Positions 27,719-36,129 of a stretch of DNA of 63,258 nt are shown one piece after another. The position numbers and the translations under genes were made by a program. The notes under the pieces are model-generated. The model saw only the letters and a program-made list of their open reading frames with translations, ran no database searches and was not told where the DNA came from. Numbering within the stretch: position 1 is the first letter of the stretch; every line of letters begins with the position of its first letter. Source of the stretch: an uncultured Eubacteriales bacterium (GTDB taxonomy: Bacteria > Bacillota > Clostridia > Oscillospirales > CAG-272); assembly GCA_958414825.1 (NCBI GenBank), contig CATYXQ010000006.1:1-63258 (forward strand), written 5' to 3'.

Positions 27719-28380
27719 GTTTTGAACAGATGATTCCGATGCTGTTTTGGGGGATCGTGGATACGCTCTGGATTACGGTTGCGGCGACTGGACTGTCGTA
27801 TCTGATCGGAATTCCCCTCGGCGTGATTTTGTACGGTACGGCGCGAGGCAGTATTTTTCCGCATCCTCTGCTCAATACCGTGATCGGTGTGCTGGTCAAT
27901 ATTCTGCGCTCGGTTCCGTTCATTATTCTGCTGGTTATAACTCAGCCGGTGGCAAAGCTTATCGTGGGCACAAAGCTTGGGAACACCGCGTTTGTCGTGT
28001 ATCTGGTGATCGCCGCTGCGCCCTTTGTGGCGCGCATGATCGAATCCTCTCTGAGAGAAGTGGACTCAGGCGTGATCGAGGCGGCGCAGTCGATGGGAAC
28101 CAACAATTTTCAAATGATCTACAAGGTTTTAATTCCCGAAGCCAAGCCGTCGCTCATCGTCGGATCGGCTATTGCCGTGACAACGATTTTGGGTTATACG
28201 CCGATGACCTATCTCATCAGCGGCGGCGGACTCGGTCAGCTTGCCATTCAGTACGGTCTTTACCGCTTCGATTCAACGATTATGTACGCCTCTTCTCTTT
28301 TGCTGATCGTGCTTGTGCAGATCATGCAGGAGGCGCTCAGCGCCGTCGCGAGATCGAGCGATAAACGGATCCGCAAATAA
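27715..28380 (+). CDS. metI: Methionine ABC transporter permease
   Basis: This 221-residue membrane protein has five hydrophobic segments and the EAA-loop region VIEAAQSMGTNNFQMIYKVLIPEAKPSL characteristic of MetI (written in parts: EAAQSMG, then IPEAKPSL). It starts with GTG at 27715, overlapping the metN stop as GTGA, so it is translationally coupled. It pairs with MetN and MetQ. Confidence 0.92.
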   Translation: MSFEQMIPMLFWGIVDTLWITVAATGLSYLIGIPLGVILYGTARGSIFPHPLLNTVIGVLVNILRSVPFIILLVITQPVAKLIVGTKLGNTAFVVYLVIAAAPFVARMIESSLREVDSGVIEAAQSMGTNNFQMIYKVLIPEAKPSLIVGSAIAVTTILGYTPMTYLISGGGLGQLAIQYGLYRFDSTIMYASSLLLIVLVQIMQEALSAVARSSDKRIRK

Positions 28381-28421
28381 ATATGATTTTCCAAAATTTT
28401 TTACATACAAGGAGAAACAAC

Positions 28422-29225
28422 ATGAAGAAATTTATTTCCGCCGCGCTGGCCGCTTTGCTGCTCTGCGCGGGTCTTGCCGGATGCGGTAAGAAAGATGAAA
28501 ACACGATCACGGTGGCGGCAAGCTCCGCACCGCACGCGCAGATTCTGGAGCAGTGCAAAGCGGCGATGAGCGAAGCGGGCTATACGCTCGAAATCAAGGT
28601 GATGGATGATTATGTCATTCCCAATACCTTGACCGAGGACGGCGAAGTGGACGCCAACTATTTCCAGCACGTGCCGTATCTGGAGGAGTTCAACGAGGCC
28701 AGAGGCACGCATCTTGTCGCGGTTGCCAGAGTCCATTATGAGCCGTATGCAATTTACACCGGAACTGTGAAATCCTTTGATGCGCTGACTTCGGGCGCGA
28801 AGATTGCGGTGCCGAACGATGCGACCAACGAAGCGCGTGCGCTGCTTCTTTTGGAAGCGCAGGGACTGATTAAACTTAAAGAGGGCGCGGGTTTACTGGC
28901 GACCAAGCAGGATATTGTGGAAAATCCGAAGAATCTTGACATCGTTGAGATGGAGGCCGCCATGATTCCCAACGTGCTTGACGACGTTGCAATGGCCGTA
29001 ATCAATGGCAACTATGCGATTTCGAGCGGTTTGAAGATGGCGGATGCGCTTGCCGCCGAATCTGCAGAGTCAGAATCGGCGCAAACTTATGTAAATGTTC
29101 TCGTGGTCAAGGCGGGCAATGAGCAGAATGCAGCCGTGCAGGCGCTTGTAAAAGTGCTGGGATCGGATGCGATTCGCACATATATCAACGAAACCTACGA
29201 CGGCGCGGTTATACCGATGTTTTAA
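28422..29225 (+). CDS. metQ: Methionine ABC transporter substrate-binding lipoprotein
   Basis: This 267-residue NlpA/MetQ-family protein has signal MKKFISAALAALLLCAG and lipobox LAGC with the acylated Cys near residue 22. The mature part has TITVAASSAPHAQIL-like opening and the MDDYVIPNTLTEDGEVDANYFQH-type region (DGEVDANYFQH) of the family. AAGGAG lies 7-8 nt before ATG 28422. It captures methionine outside the membrane. A hairpin at 29311 ends the operon. Confidence 0.93.
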   Translation: MKKFISAALAALLLCAGLAGCGKKDENTITVAASSAPHAQILEQCKAAMSEAGYTLEIKVMDDYVIPNTLTEDGEVDANYFQHVPYLEEFNEARGTHLVAVARVHYEPYAIYTGTVKSFDALTSGAKIAVPNDATNEARALLLLEAQGLIKLKEGAGLLATKQDIVENPKNLDIVEMEAAMIPNVLDDVAMAVINGNYAISSGLKMADALAAESAESESAQTYVNVLVVKAGNEQNAAVQALVKVLGSDAIRTYINETYDGAVIPMF

Positions 29226-29310
29226 CCTGAAAAGGGACGCGACGGCAGATACGAATAAAACGGTATTCATAAAAAATGATAAAGCGGTCGCGGCGGGGGA
29301 CTGTAAGGGG

Positions 29311-29352
29311 AAACGGTAGAGAGGTCAAAAGCTTCTTTACCGTTTGCTTTTT
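29311..29352 (+). terminator. Terminator of the metNIQ operon
   Basis: AAACGGTA (29311-29318) pairs with TACCGTTT (29338-29345), followed by GCTTTTT. Further partial pairing within the loop is possible. Confidence 0.7.
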
Positions 29353-29454
29353 ACGCTTGATTTGGGCAGCGCGAAAAGATAGATTGAAATTTGAGAGTTT
29401 AAAATAAGGAAATCGGAAATTTTCGGATTTAGGATGAAAAATTTTTAAAAATAC

Positions 29455-29483
29455 TTGACAATGGAAAAAACATAACATACAAT
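29455..29483 (+). promoter_or_regulatory. Promoter of the trpB2 gene
   Basis: TTGACA at 29455-29460 and TACAAT at 29478-29483 with a 17-base spacer; start expected near 29490, at the 5' end of the T-box. Confidence 0.85.
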
Positions 29484-29489
29484 ATATTA

Positions 29490-29765
29490 AACCGATGAGG
29501 GAGAGTAAGTAAAGTCTGTTTTTCCGGTACAGAGAACTGCGGGCGGTGGAAGCGCAGTGCGGCGGCAGATCTTGAATGGACTCCTGAGGGGCGGTTGAAA
29601 GCGTATGCGAGTATGCCGCACGGAGCGTGGTGCTTCGTTATGAAAAGACAGGCATATGTTTGTATGCGCAGAGCGGGCGCGAAAGCGTCAAGCAGGGTGG
29701 CACCGCAAGAGTATTTTACCTCTTGTCCCGGCAGATTGATGGCGGGACAGGAGGATTTTTTATCC
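29490..29765 (+). promoter_or_regulatory. T-box riboswitch, Trp specifier (TGG)
   Basis: Stem I begins with GGGAGAGTAAG. The specifier region GAATGGACTCCTGAGG places TGG (29577-29579) in the codon position. The T-box sequence AGGGTGGCACCGCAAG lies at 29694-29709, with UGGC complementary to GCCA of tRNA(Trp). A terminator follows: CCTCTTGTCCCG pairs with CGGGACAGGAGG, then TTTTTT near 29757-29762. Uncharged tRNA(Trp) should allow readthrough into trpB2. Confidence 0.92.
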
Positions 29766-29824
29766 TTACCGCCTTTGCGGCTGCCCCGGCCGAATCAAAA
29801 TTTTCAGGGGAGAAAGGTGAAGCT

Positions 29825-31210
29825 ATGGAAAAGAGAGAAATTCCGTACAAAATCTATCTGAGCGAGGATGAACTCCCGAAAAAATGGTACAATCTTCGTG
29901 CCGACATGAAAAAAAAGCCGGCTCCGCTCGTGGATCCCGCGACAATGCAGCCGATAACGCTGGATGCGCTTTCACAGGTGTTCTGCCGGGAGCTTGCCGA
30001 GCAGGAACTGGACGACACAACGCCGTATATTGACATTCCGGAGCCGCTGATTGACTTTTACAAAATGTACCGACCTTCTCCGCTGGTGCGCGCATACTGT
30101 TTAGAGAAAAAGCTCGGCACACCGGCGCATATTTATTATAAATTTGAGGGCAACAACACAAGCGGCAGCCATAAACTGAATTCCGCGATCGCGCAGGCGT
30201 ACTATGCGAAAAAGCAGGGGCTTGCGGGCGTAACGACCGAGACCGGCGCGGGGCAATGGGGCACTGCGCTTTCGATGGCCTGCTCGTATTTTGATCTCGA
30301 CTGCAAGGTTTACATGGTAAAAGTCAGCTATGAGCAAAAACCGCACCGCCGCGAGGTCATGCGCACATACGGCGCGTCAGTTACGCCCTCTCCGTCCGAA
30401 ACGACCGAGGTGGGCAAAAAAATTCTTTCGGAGAATCCGGGCACGACGGGAAGCCTTGGATGCGCAATCTCCGAGGCGGTAGAGGCTGCCGTTACGTCCG
30501 GCGGACGGTATCGTTATGTGCTCGGCAGCGTACTTTCACAGGTTTTGCTGCACCAGTCTGTGATCGGTCTCGAGGCAAAGGCCGCGCTGGATCAGTACGG
30601 CGTAAAGCCGGATATTATCATCGGCTGCGCGGGCGGCGGATCCAACCTCGGCGGCCTTATCGCCCCCTTTATGGGCGAAAAGCTGCGCGGCGAGGCGGAT
30701 TATCGCTTCATCGCCGTTGAGCCGGCTTCCTGCCCCAGCCTTACGCGCGGTGTGTTCGCGTATGATTTCTGCGACACTGGAAAAATCTGTCCGCTGGCGA
30801 AAATGTATACGCTCGGTTCCGGGTTTATTCCCGCAGCGAACCACGCGGGCGGCCTGCGCTATCACGGCATGAGTTCGGTGCTTTCTCAGCTGTATCATGA
30901 CGGATTTATGGAGGCAAGATCGGTTGAGCAGACCGCAGTGTTCCGCGCGGCGGAAGAGTTTGCCAGAGTGGAGGGCATTCTGCCTGCGCCCGAGTCCAGC
31001 CACGCGATCAAGGCGGCGATGGACGAAGCGGTTCGGTGCCGGGAGACCGGCGAGGAGAAGACGATTCTCTTCGGTTTGACCGGTACGGGTTACTTTGATA
31101 TGGTTGCGTATGAAAAATTCCATGACGGAAAAATGAGCGATTATATTCCGACCGACGAGGAGCTTGCGCGTTTTGCCAGAACGCTCCCCCCGCAGCCCGC
31201 GGGATTTTAA
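29825..31210 (+). CDS. trpB: Tryptophan synthase beta chain, TrpB2 type
   Basis: This 461-residue PLP enzyme condenses indole with serine (or phosphoserine) to tryptophan. The PLP lysine is in SGSHKLNSA, the catalytic Glu in TETGAGQWG, and the phosphate-binding loop is CAGGGSN. The long N-terminus (PYKIYLSEDELPKKWYN) and overall length mark the TrpB2 branch, which often lacks a TrpA partner. No other trp gene is nearby. ATG 29825 follows GGGGAGAAAGG; the frame stays open through the T-box, but those codons are leader. With the Trp T-box it fits indole salvage. Confidence 0.92.
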   Translation: MEKREIPYKIYLSEDELPKKWYNLRADMKKKPAPLVDPATMQPITLDALSQVFCRELAEQELDDTTPYIDIPEPLIDFYKMYRPSPLVRAYCLEKKLGTPAHIYYKFEGNNTSGSHKLNSAIAQAYYAKKQGLAGVTTETGAGQWGTALSMACSYFDLDCKVYMVKVSYEQKPHRREVMRTYGASVTPSPSETTEVGKKILSENPGTTGSLGCAISEAVEAAVTSGGRYRYVLGSVLSQVLLHQSVIGLEAKAALDQYGVKPDIIIGCAGGGSNLGGLIAPFMGEKLRGEADYRFIAVEPASCPSLTRGVFAYDFCDTGKICPLAKMYTLGSGFIPAANHAGGLRYHGMSSVLSQLYHDGFMEARSVEQTAVFRAAEEFARVEGILPAPESSHAIKAAMDEAVRCRETGEEKTILFGLTGTGYFDMVAYEKFHDGKMSDYIPTDEELARFARTLPPQPAGF

Positions 31211-31219
31211 AAAAAATTC

Positions 31220-31257
31220 GGACAGCCGCAAAGTTCATTTGAACTTTGCGGCTGTCC
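31220..31257. terminator. Bidirectional terminator between trpB2 and the GNAT gene
   Basis: An 18-bp perfect stem pairs 31220-31237 with 31240-31257. The A8 run before it gives a good U tract on the minus strand, and it also ends the plus-strand trpB2 transcript. Confidence 0.7.
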
Positions 31258-31367
31258 AATTGACTAACCCTTTAAAATTGGAATGCAATTTGTAATTGTA
31301 CTGTAAATCACCACAAACTTCCGATATTCGGTTTTAAATGGCGATCCCCGAAAAATCGGCAGTCGAA

Positions 31368-32576
31368 TTAAAAATAATCGGAGACGTACGGCGTTTGCTG
31401 CTCAATCGAATCCTCTAACATATCGATAGTGGTTTCATCTGCGCAAATACGGCCGATTTTGGCTAAGTAATCCGGTCTCTTGTAGCCCATTAACATGGTT
31501 GTCATGGTTTGAATGCTAATTGAATCGGCACATTTTTCCGAAGTCTTGACTGCCGTTCCTTTTCCGGAACGGTCGATGGTGAGGAGAAAAGCGCCCTGGT
31601 TGCACGTCAGCATCGGGTCGGACAGCATGAATTTCCATTTTCTCTCTCCCTGGCTGGGCTTGAAGGGAAAGTTGGCTATAAATTCCTGAAAATCTACGAT
31701 TCTTGCCATATAGTAGGGCGAGATGGTTTCGGTGATGCTGGCGTCCTCCAGCAAAAATGCGAGCGGTTCGTCCGTATAGGTGGCGCCGACAACTTTGTCA
31801 ATCATGGAGAAGTGCGCGGATATAAAGTTCCAAAGCCCCGCGCGCGCGTTTTCATTGATAAAGATCATGTCCTTGATATGGAATACATCGTCTGCGATCC
31901 AGTAGATTACATAACCGCAGGGGTTATTGTTTTCATCATAATAGATTGCGGCCATAATATCGTCTGAATCCCAAAGCCAGTATTCGTTCCATGCCAGTTC
32001 GTCCCGCAAAATGGCGCCGTGGGTGCGCTGTGCATAAATTTCATATGTGCGCTTTAGTTCCGCGCTGTTGTGTTCTACGCGGCGGACGTCGCCGGAAACC
32101 TGTTGGTTTTTGGGAAGCTGGTAATCTTCTATTTCATAGGAAATCTTATCGGATATGATTTCCCAGCCTTTTCGTCTGTAGTAAGGAATGGAGTAGGGAA
32201 ACAAATAGCTGATGTACTGACCTTTTTTGCGCATATTTTTCAAGGCTTGTTCAAGCAATTTGTGCATGAGTCCCTGATTTGAGTATTCCGGATAAGTACC
32301 GACGCCTGTCAGACCGCCCATATCATAGGTACGGCCGTATATTTTGACTTTCATGGGATATACTGCGACCTGGGAAACCAAATTTTCCTGATCGAACCAT
32401 CCCAGCACGTCGGCTTTTTGCATGGTCGGATATTTTGCGCGTATGATTTCTTTTTCCTGCCAGCCGACCGAGTTGAGCACTTGTTCTGTAACCTGAAAAA
32501 CATAACGGAGCAGCTGGTTGTATTGCTTCATATATTCGCTGCCGACAGGCCGCATTTTCAAATTTTTCTTGTTCAC
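31368..32576 (-). CDS. Eis-like GNAT N-acetyltransferase
   Basis: This 402-residue protein has an N-terminal GNAT domain (VSQVAVYPMKVKIYGRTYDMGGLTGVGTYPE, seen as AVYPMKV, then GGLTGVGTYPEYSNQGLMHKLL), a second GNAT-like half, and an SCP2-like C-terminus with FLLTIDRSGKG. This is the Eis/enhanced-intracellular-survival architecture. Relatives acetylate aminoglycosides or other amines, but its substrate here is unknown. GTG 32576 follows GAGGA by about 5 nt and is preferred; ATG 32555 is an alternative. It lies 101 nt after the TRIC-like gene and may be co-transcribed. Confidence 0.78.
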   Translation of the reverse strand: MNKKNLKMRPVGSEYMKQYNQLLRYVFQVTEQVLNSVGWQEKEIIRAKYPTMQKADVLGWFDQENLVSQVAVYPMKVKIYGRTYDMGGLTGVGTYPEYSNQGLMHKLLEQALKNMRKKGQYISYLFPYSIPYYRRKGWEIISDKISYEIEDYQLPKNQQVSGDVRRVEHNSAELKRTYEIYAQRTHGAILRDELAWNEYWLWDSDDIMAAIYYDENNNPCGYVIYWIADDVFHIKDMIFINENARAGLWNFISAHFSMIDKVVGATYTDEPLAFLLEDASITETISPYYMARIVDFQEFIANFPFKPSQGERKWKFMLSDPMLTCNQGAFLLTIDRSGKGTAVKTSEKCADSISIQTMTTMLMGYKRPDYLAKIGRICADETTIDMLEDSIEQQTPYVSDYF

Positions 32577-32677
32577 GATTTCCTCGCTGAATCTTGTATT
32601 TTTATCGCTGAAGGTTGTTTTGACCGCCTGTTTGCAAGTGCCGACTGTAGAATGAAAGGCGGCAAAATCGGATAGGT

Positions 32678-33310
32678 TCAGGACTGTCCGGCGCGCGGTA
32701 AGCTCCAGCGAAAATGCGCGGCTAAAAGGCGCAGTAAAATCACGGCGGACGCGCCGAGCAGCATGGCGGCTGCTGCACCGAGCGGTTCCCAGCAGAGCGT
32801 GCAAAGCAGCGCGCCTGCTCCTGAGGCGCAGGCATATATGTGTTTGACAAAGATATAGGGGGTGTTTCCTGCCAGAATGTCGCGCAGCACGCCGCCGCCC
32901 GCGCCTGTAACGACGCCGACAAACAAAAGCAGAAAAAGATTGAAGTTTTTCGAAACGCTGTAAGCCGCGCTGATTCCCATAACGGTGAATATTCCGAGTC
33001 CGAGCGAGTCCATAATGAGCATGATGCGGTCGTACAGGACTTGATTTTTAGTCAGCAGGCGTCGGACGGCCGGAATAAAAATAAAAACAGCTGTGGCAAT
33101 GGCTACGACGGCGTATACCGGATCGCGGAACGTAGCGGGCGGCGTGACGCCGAGGAGTATATCCCGTATTGCGCCGCCGCCGACCGCGGTAGTCAGTCCC
33201 AGGATAGCCACGCCGAAAATGTCCATATTCTTTTTCAGCGCGGTCATCGCGCCCGATGCGGCAAATGCCGTTGTACCGATCAGTTCCAAAATAAAAATAC
33301 AGATGGCCAT
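32678..33310 (-). CDS. YadS/TRIC-family membrane protein, probable glycine transporter
   Basis: This 210-residue protein has about seven hydrophobic segments and two repeats of the UPF0126 domain. Each repeat carries GGGxxRDIL (GGGAIRDILLG and GGGVLRDILAG). It is formally a trimeric-intracellular-cation-channel family member. Because its leader is a tandem glycine riboswitch, glycine transport is the likely role; this is inference from context, as proposed for other riboswitch-linked members. GGAGGAAG lies 4 nt before ATG 33310. Confidence 0.85.
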   Translation of the reverse strand: MAICIFILELIGTTAFAASGAMTALKKNMDIFGVAILGLTTAVGGGAIRDILLGVTPPATFRDPVYAVVAIATAVFIFIPAVRRLLTKNQVLYDRIMLIMDSLGLGIFTVMGISAAYSVSKNFNLFLLLFVGVVTGAGGGVLRDILAGNTPYIFVKHIYACASGAGALLCTLCWEPLGAAAAMLLGASAVILLRLLAAHFRWSLPRAGQS

Positions 33311-33323
33311 AGGCTTCCTCCGT

Positions 33324-33505
33324 AAAAAAACAAGCGTTCCCCAGCGGGAACACTCTGTCTTGTTACCTGAAAGATTCTTTTGCGTATGCAAAATTGCTTC
33401 GTCGGCGCCTGCGGCTTTCCAGAGCTTGTCGGGATATCGGTCCTTTTACCTGAGAGTTTCGCCCCTTCGGTGATTCTATTGAATGCTCTCCCGTATCCGT
33501 CAACC
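33324..33505 (-). promoter_or_regulatory. Tandem glycine riboswitch with terminator
   Basis: On the minus strand aptamer I has GGGAGAGC, CACCGAAGGGGCGAAA and CTCTCAGGTAAAAGGACCG. Aptamer II has CTCTGGAAAG, GCGCCGACGAAGCAA, TCTTTCAGGTAACAAGACAGAG (two segments). A GTTCCC/GGGAAC hairpin with a T7 run follows (plus 33324-33351) just before the ribosome site. The order and conserved cores match the family. Glycine should open expression of the membrane protein. Confidence 0.92.
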
Positions 33506-33532
33506 AGTCCTATACTATACTATTCATAATGC

Positions 33533-33561
33533 AGTATATAGTATTTGGCGGAAAATGTCAA
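33533..33561 (-). promoter_or_regulatory. Promoter of the glycine riboswitch transcript
   Basis: On the minus strand TTGACA (plus 33556-33561), 17-base spacer, TATACT (plus 33533-33538). Confidence 0.82.
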
Positions 33562-33671
33562 GAATCATATTCCGCCAATTGAAAGCATTTTTCATTCCGA
33601 TATGTTTTGGCGACTACTCGAAAAGATTGGTGCGGTAGGGTAAAAAATTTTTAAAATTCATTTCAAAAAAA

Positions 33672-33700
33672 TAGAAAATTTCCATATTATGTGTTATAAT
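33672..33700 (+). promoter_or_regulatory. Extended -10 promoter for the flavodiiron gene
   Basis: TGT-TATAAT (TATAAT at 33695-33700) is an extended -10; the -35 is poor. Another TATTAT at 33685-33690 could give a slightly earlier start. Confidence 0.55.
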
Positions 33701-33701
33701 A

Positions 33702-33766
33702 GCCGCAGAAGGCCTTGCGTGCAAGTCTTTGGGCTTCGCACTGCCGTGCGGACGCCCGGCTGCGGT
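33702..33766 (+). other. Compact multi-hairpin segment before the flavodiiron gene
   Basis: GCCGCAG (33702-33708) can pair with CTGCGGT (33760-33766). It encloses CTTGC-GT-GCAAG and a GGGC/GCCC helix topped by CGCAC-TGCC-GTGCG, a three-way-junction shape. No known riboswitch matches. If transcription starts near 33707, the outer helix would be partly lost, so the fold as a whole is tentative. Confidence 0.35.
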
Positions 33767-33852
33767 ATTGACAGCTTCGCAAAAATGCGCTTGCGGGCAG
33801 GCATTTTGGCTTTATGGTAGAATACAAAAAAATGCAAGAGGAGAATAAAAAA

Positions 33853-35697
33853 ATGTATTGCGTACGCGCTGTAAAAAAAGATTTATTCTGGGTTGGCGGC
33901 AATGATCGCAGACTGGCGCTGTTTGAGGGGATTTATTCGGTTCCGCGCGGCGTATCGTATAATTCGTATCTTTTGCTGGACGAAACGACCGTCTTGATGG
34001 ATACGGTGGATCAGGCGGTCGGCGATGTGTTTTTTGAGAATATCCGCCGCCTGCTTGGCGGCAGAAGTTTGGATTATGTCGTTGTGCAGCATATGGAGCC
34101 CGACCATTCGGCAACGCTTGCGCAGGTGCTTCGGATGTATCCGGGGGCGATCGTCGTCTGCAATGCAAAAACCGAAAAGATGATTCGGCAGTTTTTTGAT
34201 TTTGACCTCGGAGAACGCATGTATATTGTGGATGAATCCTGTGTCCTGAACACCGGCCGGCATGAACTGCATTTTATCATGGCGCCGATGGTGCATTGGC
34301 CGGAAGTGATGGTCACGTATGACGCAAAGGATAAAATTCTGTTTTCTGCGGATGCGTTCGGTACGTTCGGCGCGCTGGACGGCGCTCTGTTTGCCGACGA
34401 GGTGGACTTCATGCGGGATTTTGTCGGCGAGGCGCGTCGCTATTACTGCAATATCGTGGGCAAATATGGCACGCAGGTACAGACGTTGCTGAAAAAGGCC
34501 GCTGCGCTGGAAATCGAAACGGTCTGCCCGCTGCATGGGTTTGTATGGCGCAGACATTTCGGCGATTTTTTGGCTTTGTATCGAAAATGGAGCACATACG
34601 CGCCGGAGGAAGAGGGCGTTTTGATCGCGTATGCGTCGATATACGGAAACACGGCTGCTGCCGCGGATATTTTGGCCTGCAAACTGCGTGAGGCGGGCGT
34701 TCGCACAGTCGTGTACGACGTTTCAGTGACATCATCGGATGTGATTGTGGCCGAGGCGTTTCGGTTCAGTCATCTTGTTTTTGCGGCGCCTACGTATAAC
34801 GCCGGGATTTTTATCCGGATGGAGGAAGTTTTGCGCGATCTTGCGGCGCATAATCTGCAAAACCGCACCGTAGCGTTTATAGAAAACGGCTCTTGGGCGC
34901 CGATGAGCGGCGCGCAGATGCGGGAAATTCTCGGCCGTTGCCGGAATATGACGGTGCTGGAGGAAACGGTTACGCTTTTGTCTTCGCTGACGCCGGAAAC
35001 GGAAGTGCAGTTGGATGCGATGGCGGAGGCCATTCGAGCATCCATGCCCGTTTCGCAGGCGGTCGCGGCGAAAGACACGGGGCCTCTGAATCCTGCGGCG
35101 CTCTTTAAGATTTCCTACGGTCTTTTTGTTTTAAGCGCGCATGAGAACGGCAAGGACAACGGCTGTATTATCAATACGGCCGTTCAGGTTACCAATACGC
35201 CGCAGCGGATTTCGGTCACGGTGAACAAACAGAATCATACGCATGATATGATTCAAAGTACCGGCAGGTTTTGCCTGTCTGTGCTGACAGAGGAAGCGCC
35301 GTTTGAGATTTTTAAGCATTTTGGTTTTGTGAGCGGTCGGGATACGGATAAGTTTTCCGGTTTTGAGGACGCCGCGCGCGGAGGCGACGGACTGATGCAC
35401 CTGACTCGCTATGCGAATGCATATCTGTGCGGAAAGGTTATGGAGACGGTTGACTGCGGCACGCATACAATTTTTGTTGCCGAACTGACCGAGGCGGTGA
35501 TTTTGTCGGATGCGCCTTCCGTAACCTATCAGTTTTATTTCGATCATATCAAGCCGAAGCCGCAGCCTGCCGAGGAAAAGAAGAAAGGCTTTGTCTGCAA
35601 AATTTGCGGGTATGTTTACGAGGGGGAAACGCTGCCGCCGGATTTTGTCTGTCCGCTGTGCAAGCACGGCGCGGAGGATTTTGAACCGCTCGGCTGA
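33853..35697 (+). CDS. Flavodiiron protein fused to flavin reductase and rubredoxin
   Basis: This 614-residue protein reduces O2 to water and/or NO to N2O. Residues 1-245 are the metallo-beta-lactamase diiron domain with all ligands: His80, Glu82, Asp84, His85, His148, Asp167, His228. Residues about 252-390 are a flavodoxin (IAYASIYGNTAAAAD). About 410-560 is a flavin-reductase domain, and 575-614 a compact rubredoxin (Cys582, 585, 600, 603). The last two equal the separate high-molecular-weight rubredoxin (Hrb) of acetogens, here on one chain. GAGGAG lies 8 nt before ATG 33853; an in-frame ATG at 33814 lacks a site. A free rubredoxin gene follows. Confidence 0.9.
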   Translation: MYCVRAVKKDLFWVGGNDRRLALFEGIYSVPRGVSYNSYLLLDETTVLMDTVDQAVGDVFFENIRRLLGGRSLDYVVVQHMEPDHSATLAQVLRMYPGAIVVCNAKTEKMIRQFFDFDLGERMYIVDESCVLNTGRHELHFIMAPMVHWPEVMVTYDAKDKILFSADAFGTFGALDGALFADEVDFMRDFVGEARRYYCNIVGKYGTQVQTLLKKAAALEIETVCPLHGFVWRRHFGDFLALYRKWSTYAPEEEGVLIAYASIYGNTAAAADILACKLREAGVRTVVYDVSVTSSDVIVAEAFRFSHLVFAAPTYNAGIFIRMEEVLRDLAAHNLQNRTVAFIENGSWAPMSGAQMREILGRCRNMTVLEETVTLLSSLTPETEVQLDAMAEAIRASMPVSQAVAAKDTGPLNPAALFKISYGLFVLSAHENGKDNGCIINTAVQVTNTPQRISVTVNKQNHTHDMIQSTGRFCLSVLTEEAPFEIFKHFGFVSGRDTDKFSGFEDAARGGDGLMHLTRYANAYLCGKVMETVDCGTHTIFVAELTEAVILSDAPSVTYQFYFDHIKPKPQPAEEKKKGFVCKICGYVYEGETLPPDFVCPLCKHGAEDFEPLG

Positions 35698-35760
35698 CGC
35701 GCCGGTTGACTGCATGGAATTGGAGACGTTTTTGACACGAAAGCCGGTTTTGTTTTATGC

Positions 35761-35784
35761 TTTTACGCGCTTGTGCGCGTAAAA
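35761..35784. terminator. Hairpin between the flavodiiron and rubredoxin genes
   Basis: TTTTACGCGC (35761-35770) pairs with GCGCGTAAAA (35775-35784), loop TTGT. No T run follows on the plus strand; partial termination or mRNA processing could set the ratio of the two genes. Confidence 0.45.
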
Positions 35785-35815
35785 ATAAAAATTTTGTTCA
35801 GAAAGGGGAAACAGT

Positions 35816-35971
35816 ATGAAATACGTTTGCGACGTTTGCGGTTGGGAATATGATGAGGAGGCCGGCGCGCCTGACGAGGGCATTGCGCCCGGGACAAAGT
35901 GGGAAGATCTGCCTGACGACTTTGTATGTCCGCTTTGCGGTGTAGGCAAAGACATGTTTTCAAAGGAATAA
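35816..35971 (+). CDS. Rubredoxin
   Basis: This 51-residue electron carrier has the two knuckles CDVCGW (Cys5, Cys8) and CPLCGV (Cys38, Cys41), plus the standard DEGIAPGTKWEDLPDDF middle. It binds one Fe. It ferries electrons, probably to the flavodiiron protein encoded 118 nt upstream. GAAAGGGGAA lies about 5 nt before the ATG. It is full length, unlike the compact rubredoxin domain fused to the upstream protein. Confidence 0.95.
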   Translation: MKYVCDVCGWEYDEEAGAPDEGIAPGTKWEDLPDDFVCPLCGVGKDMFSKE

Positions 35972-36030
35972 ACGGGAAAACGACGCGCCGCTCTGAAAGC
36001 TTGTGCAATTGATATAATGGATATTAAGAA

Positions 36031-36070
36031 AAGTCACACCTCCGGCTAATCCGGAGGTTGTGACTTTTTT
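36031..36070. terminator. Terminator after rubredoxin
   Basis: AAGTCACACCTCCGG pairs with CCGGAGGTTGTGACTT (one bulged T), then TTTTTT at 36065-36070. It separates rubredoxin from the convergent epimerase gene. Confidence 0.85.
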
Positions 36071-36129
36071 ACTATAACAACAGGAGATCAAAAAAGGCAA
36101 TATTGGCTTGGCATAGACAAAACGGATTA

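Noticed and set aside
31220..31257. Inverted repeat as insertion-sequence end
   Set aside because: Perfect stem with a 2-nt loop, flanked by convergent gene ends; terminator is the simpler reading and no transposase is present.
33702..33766. tRNA-like fold with a 7-bp acceptor-like stem
   Set aside because: Only about 65 nt, no T-arm GGTTCGA, no anticodon arm in the right place.
36012..36017. TATAAT downstream of rubredoxin
   Set aside because: No -35, no gene follows on that strand, and a terminator lies 14 nt downstream.
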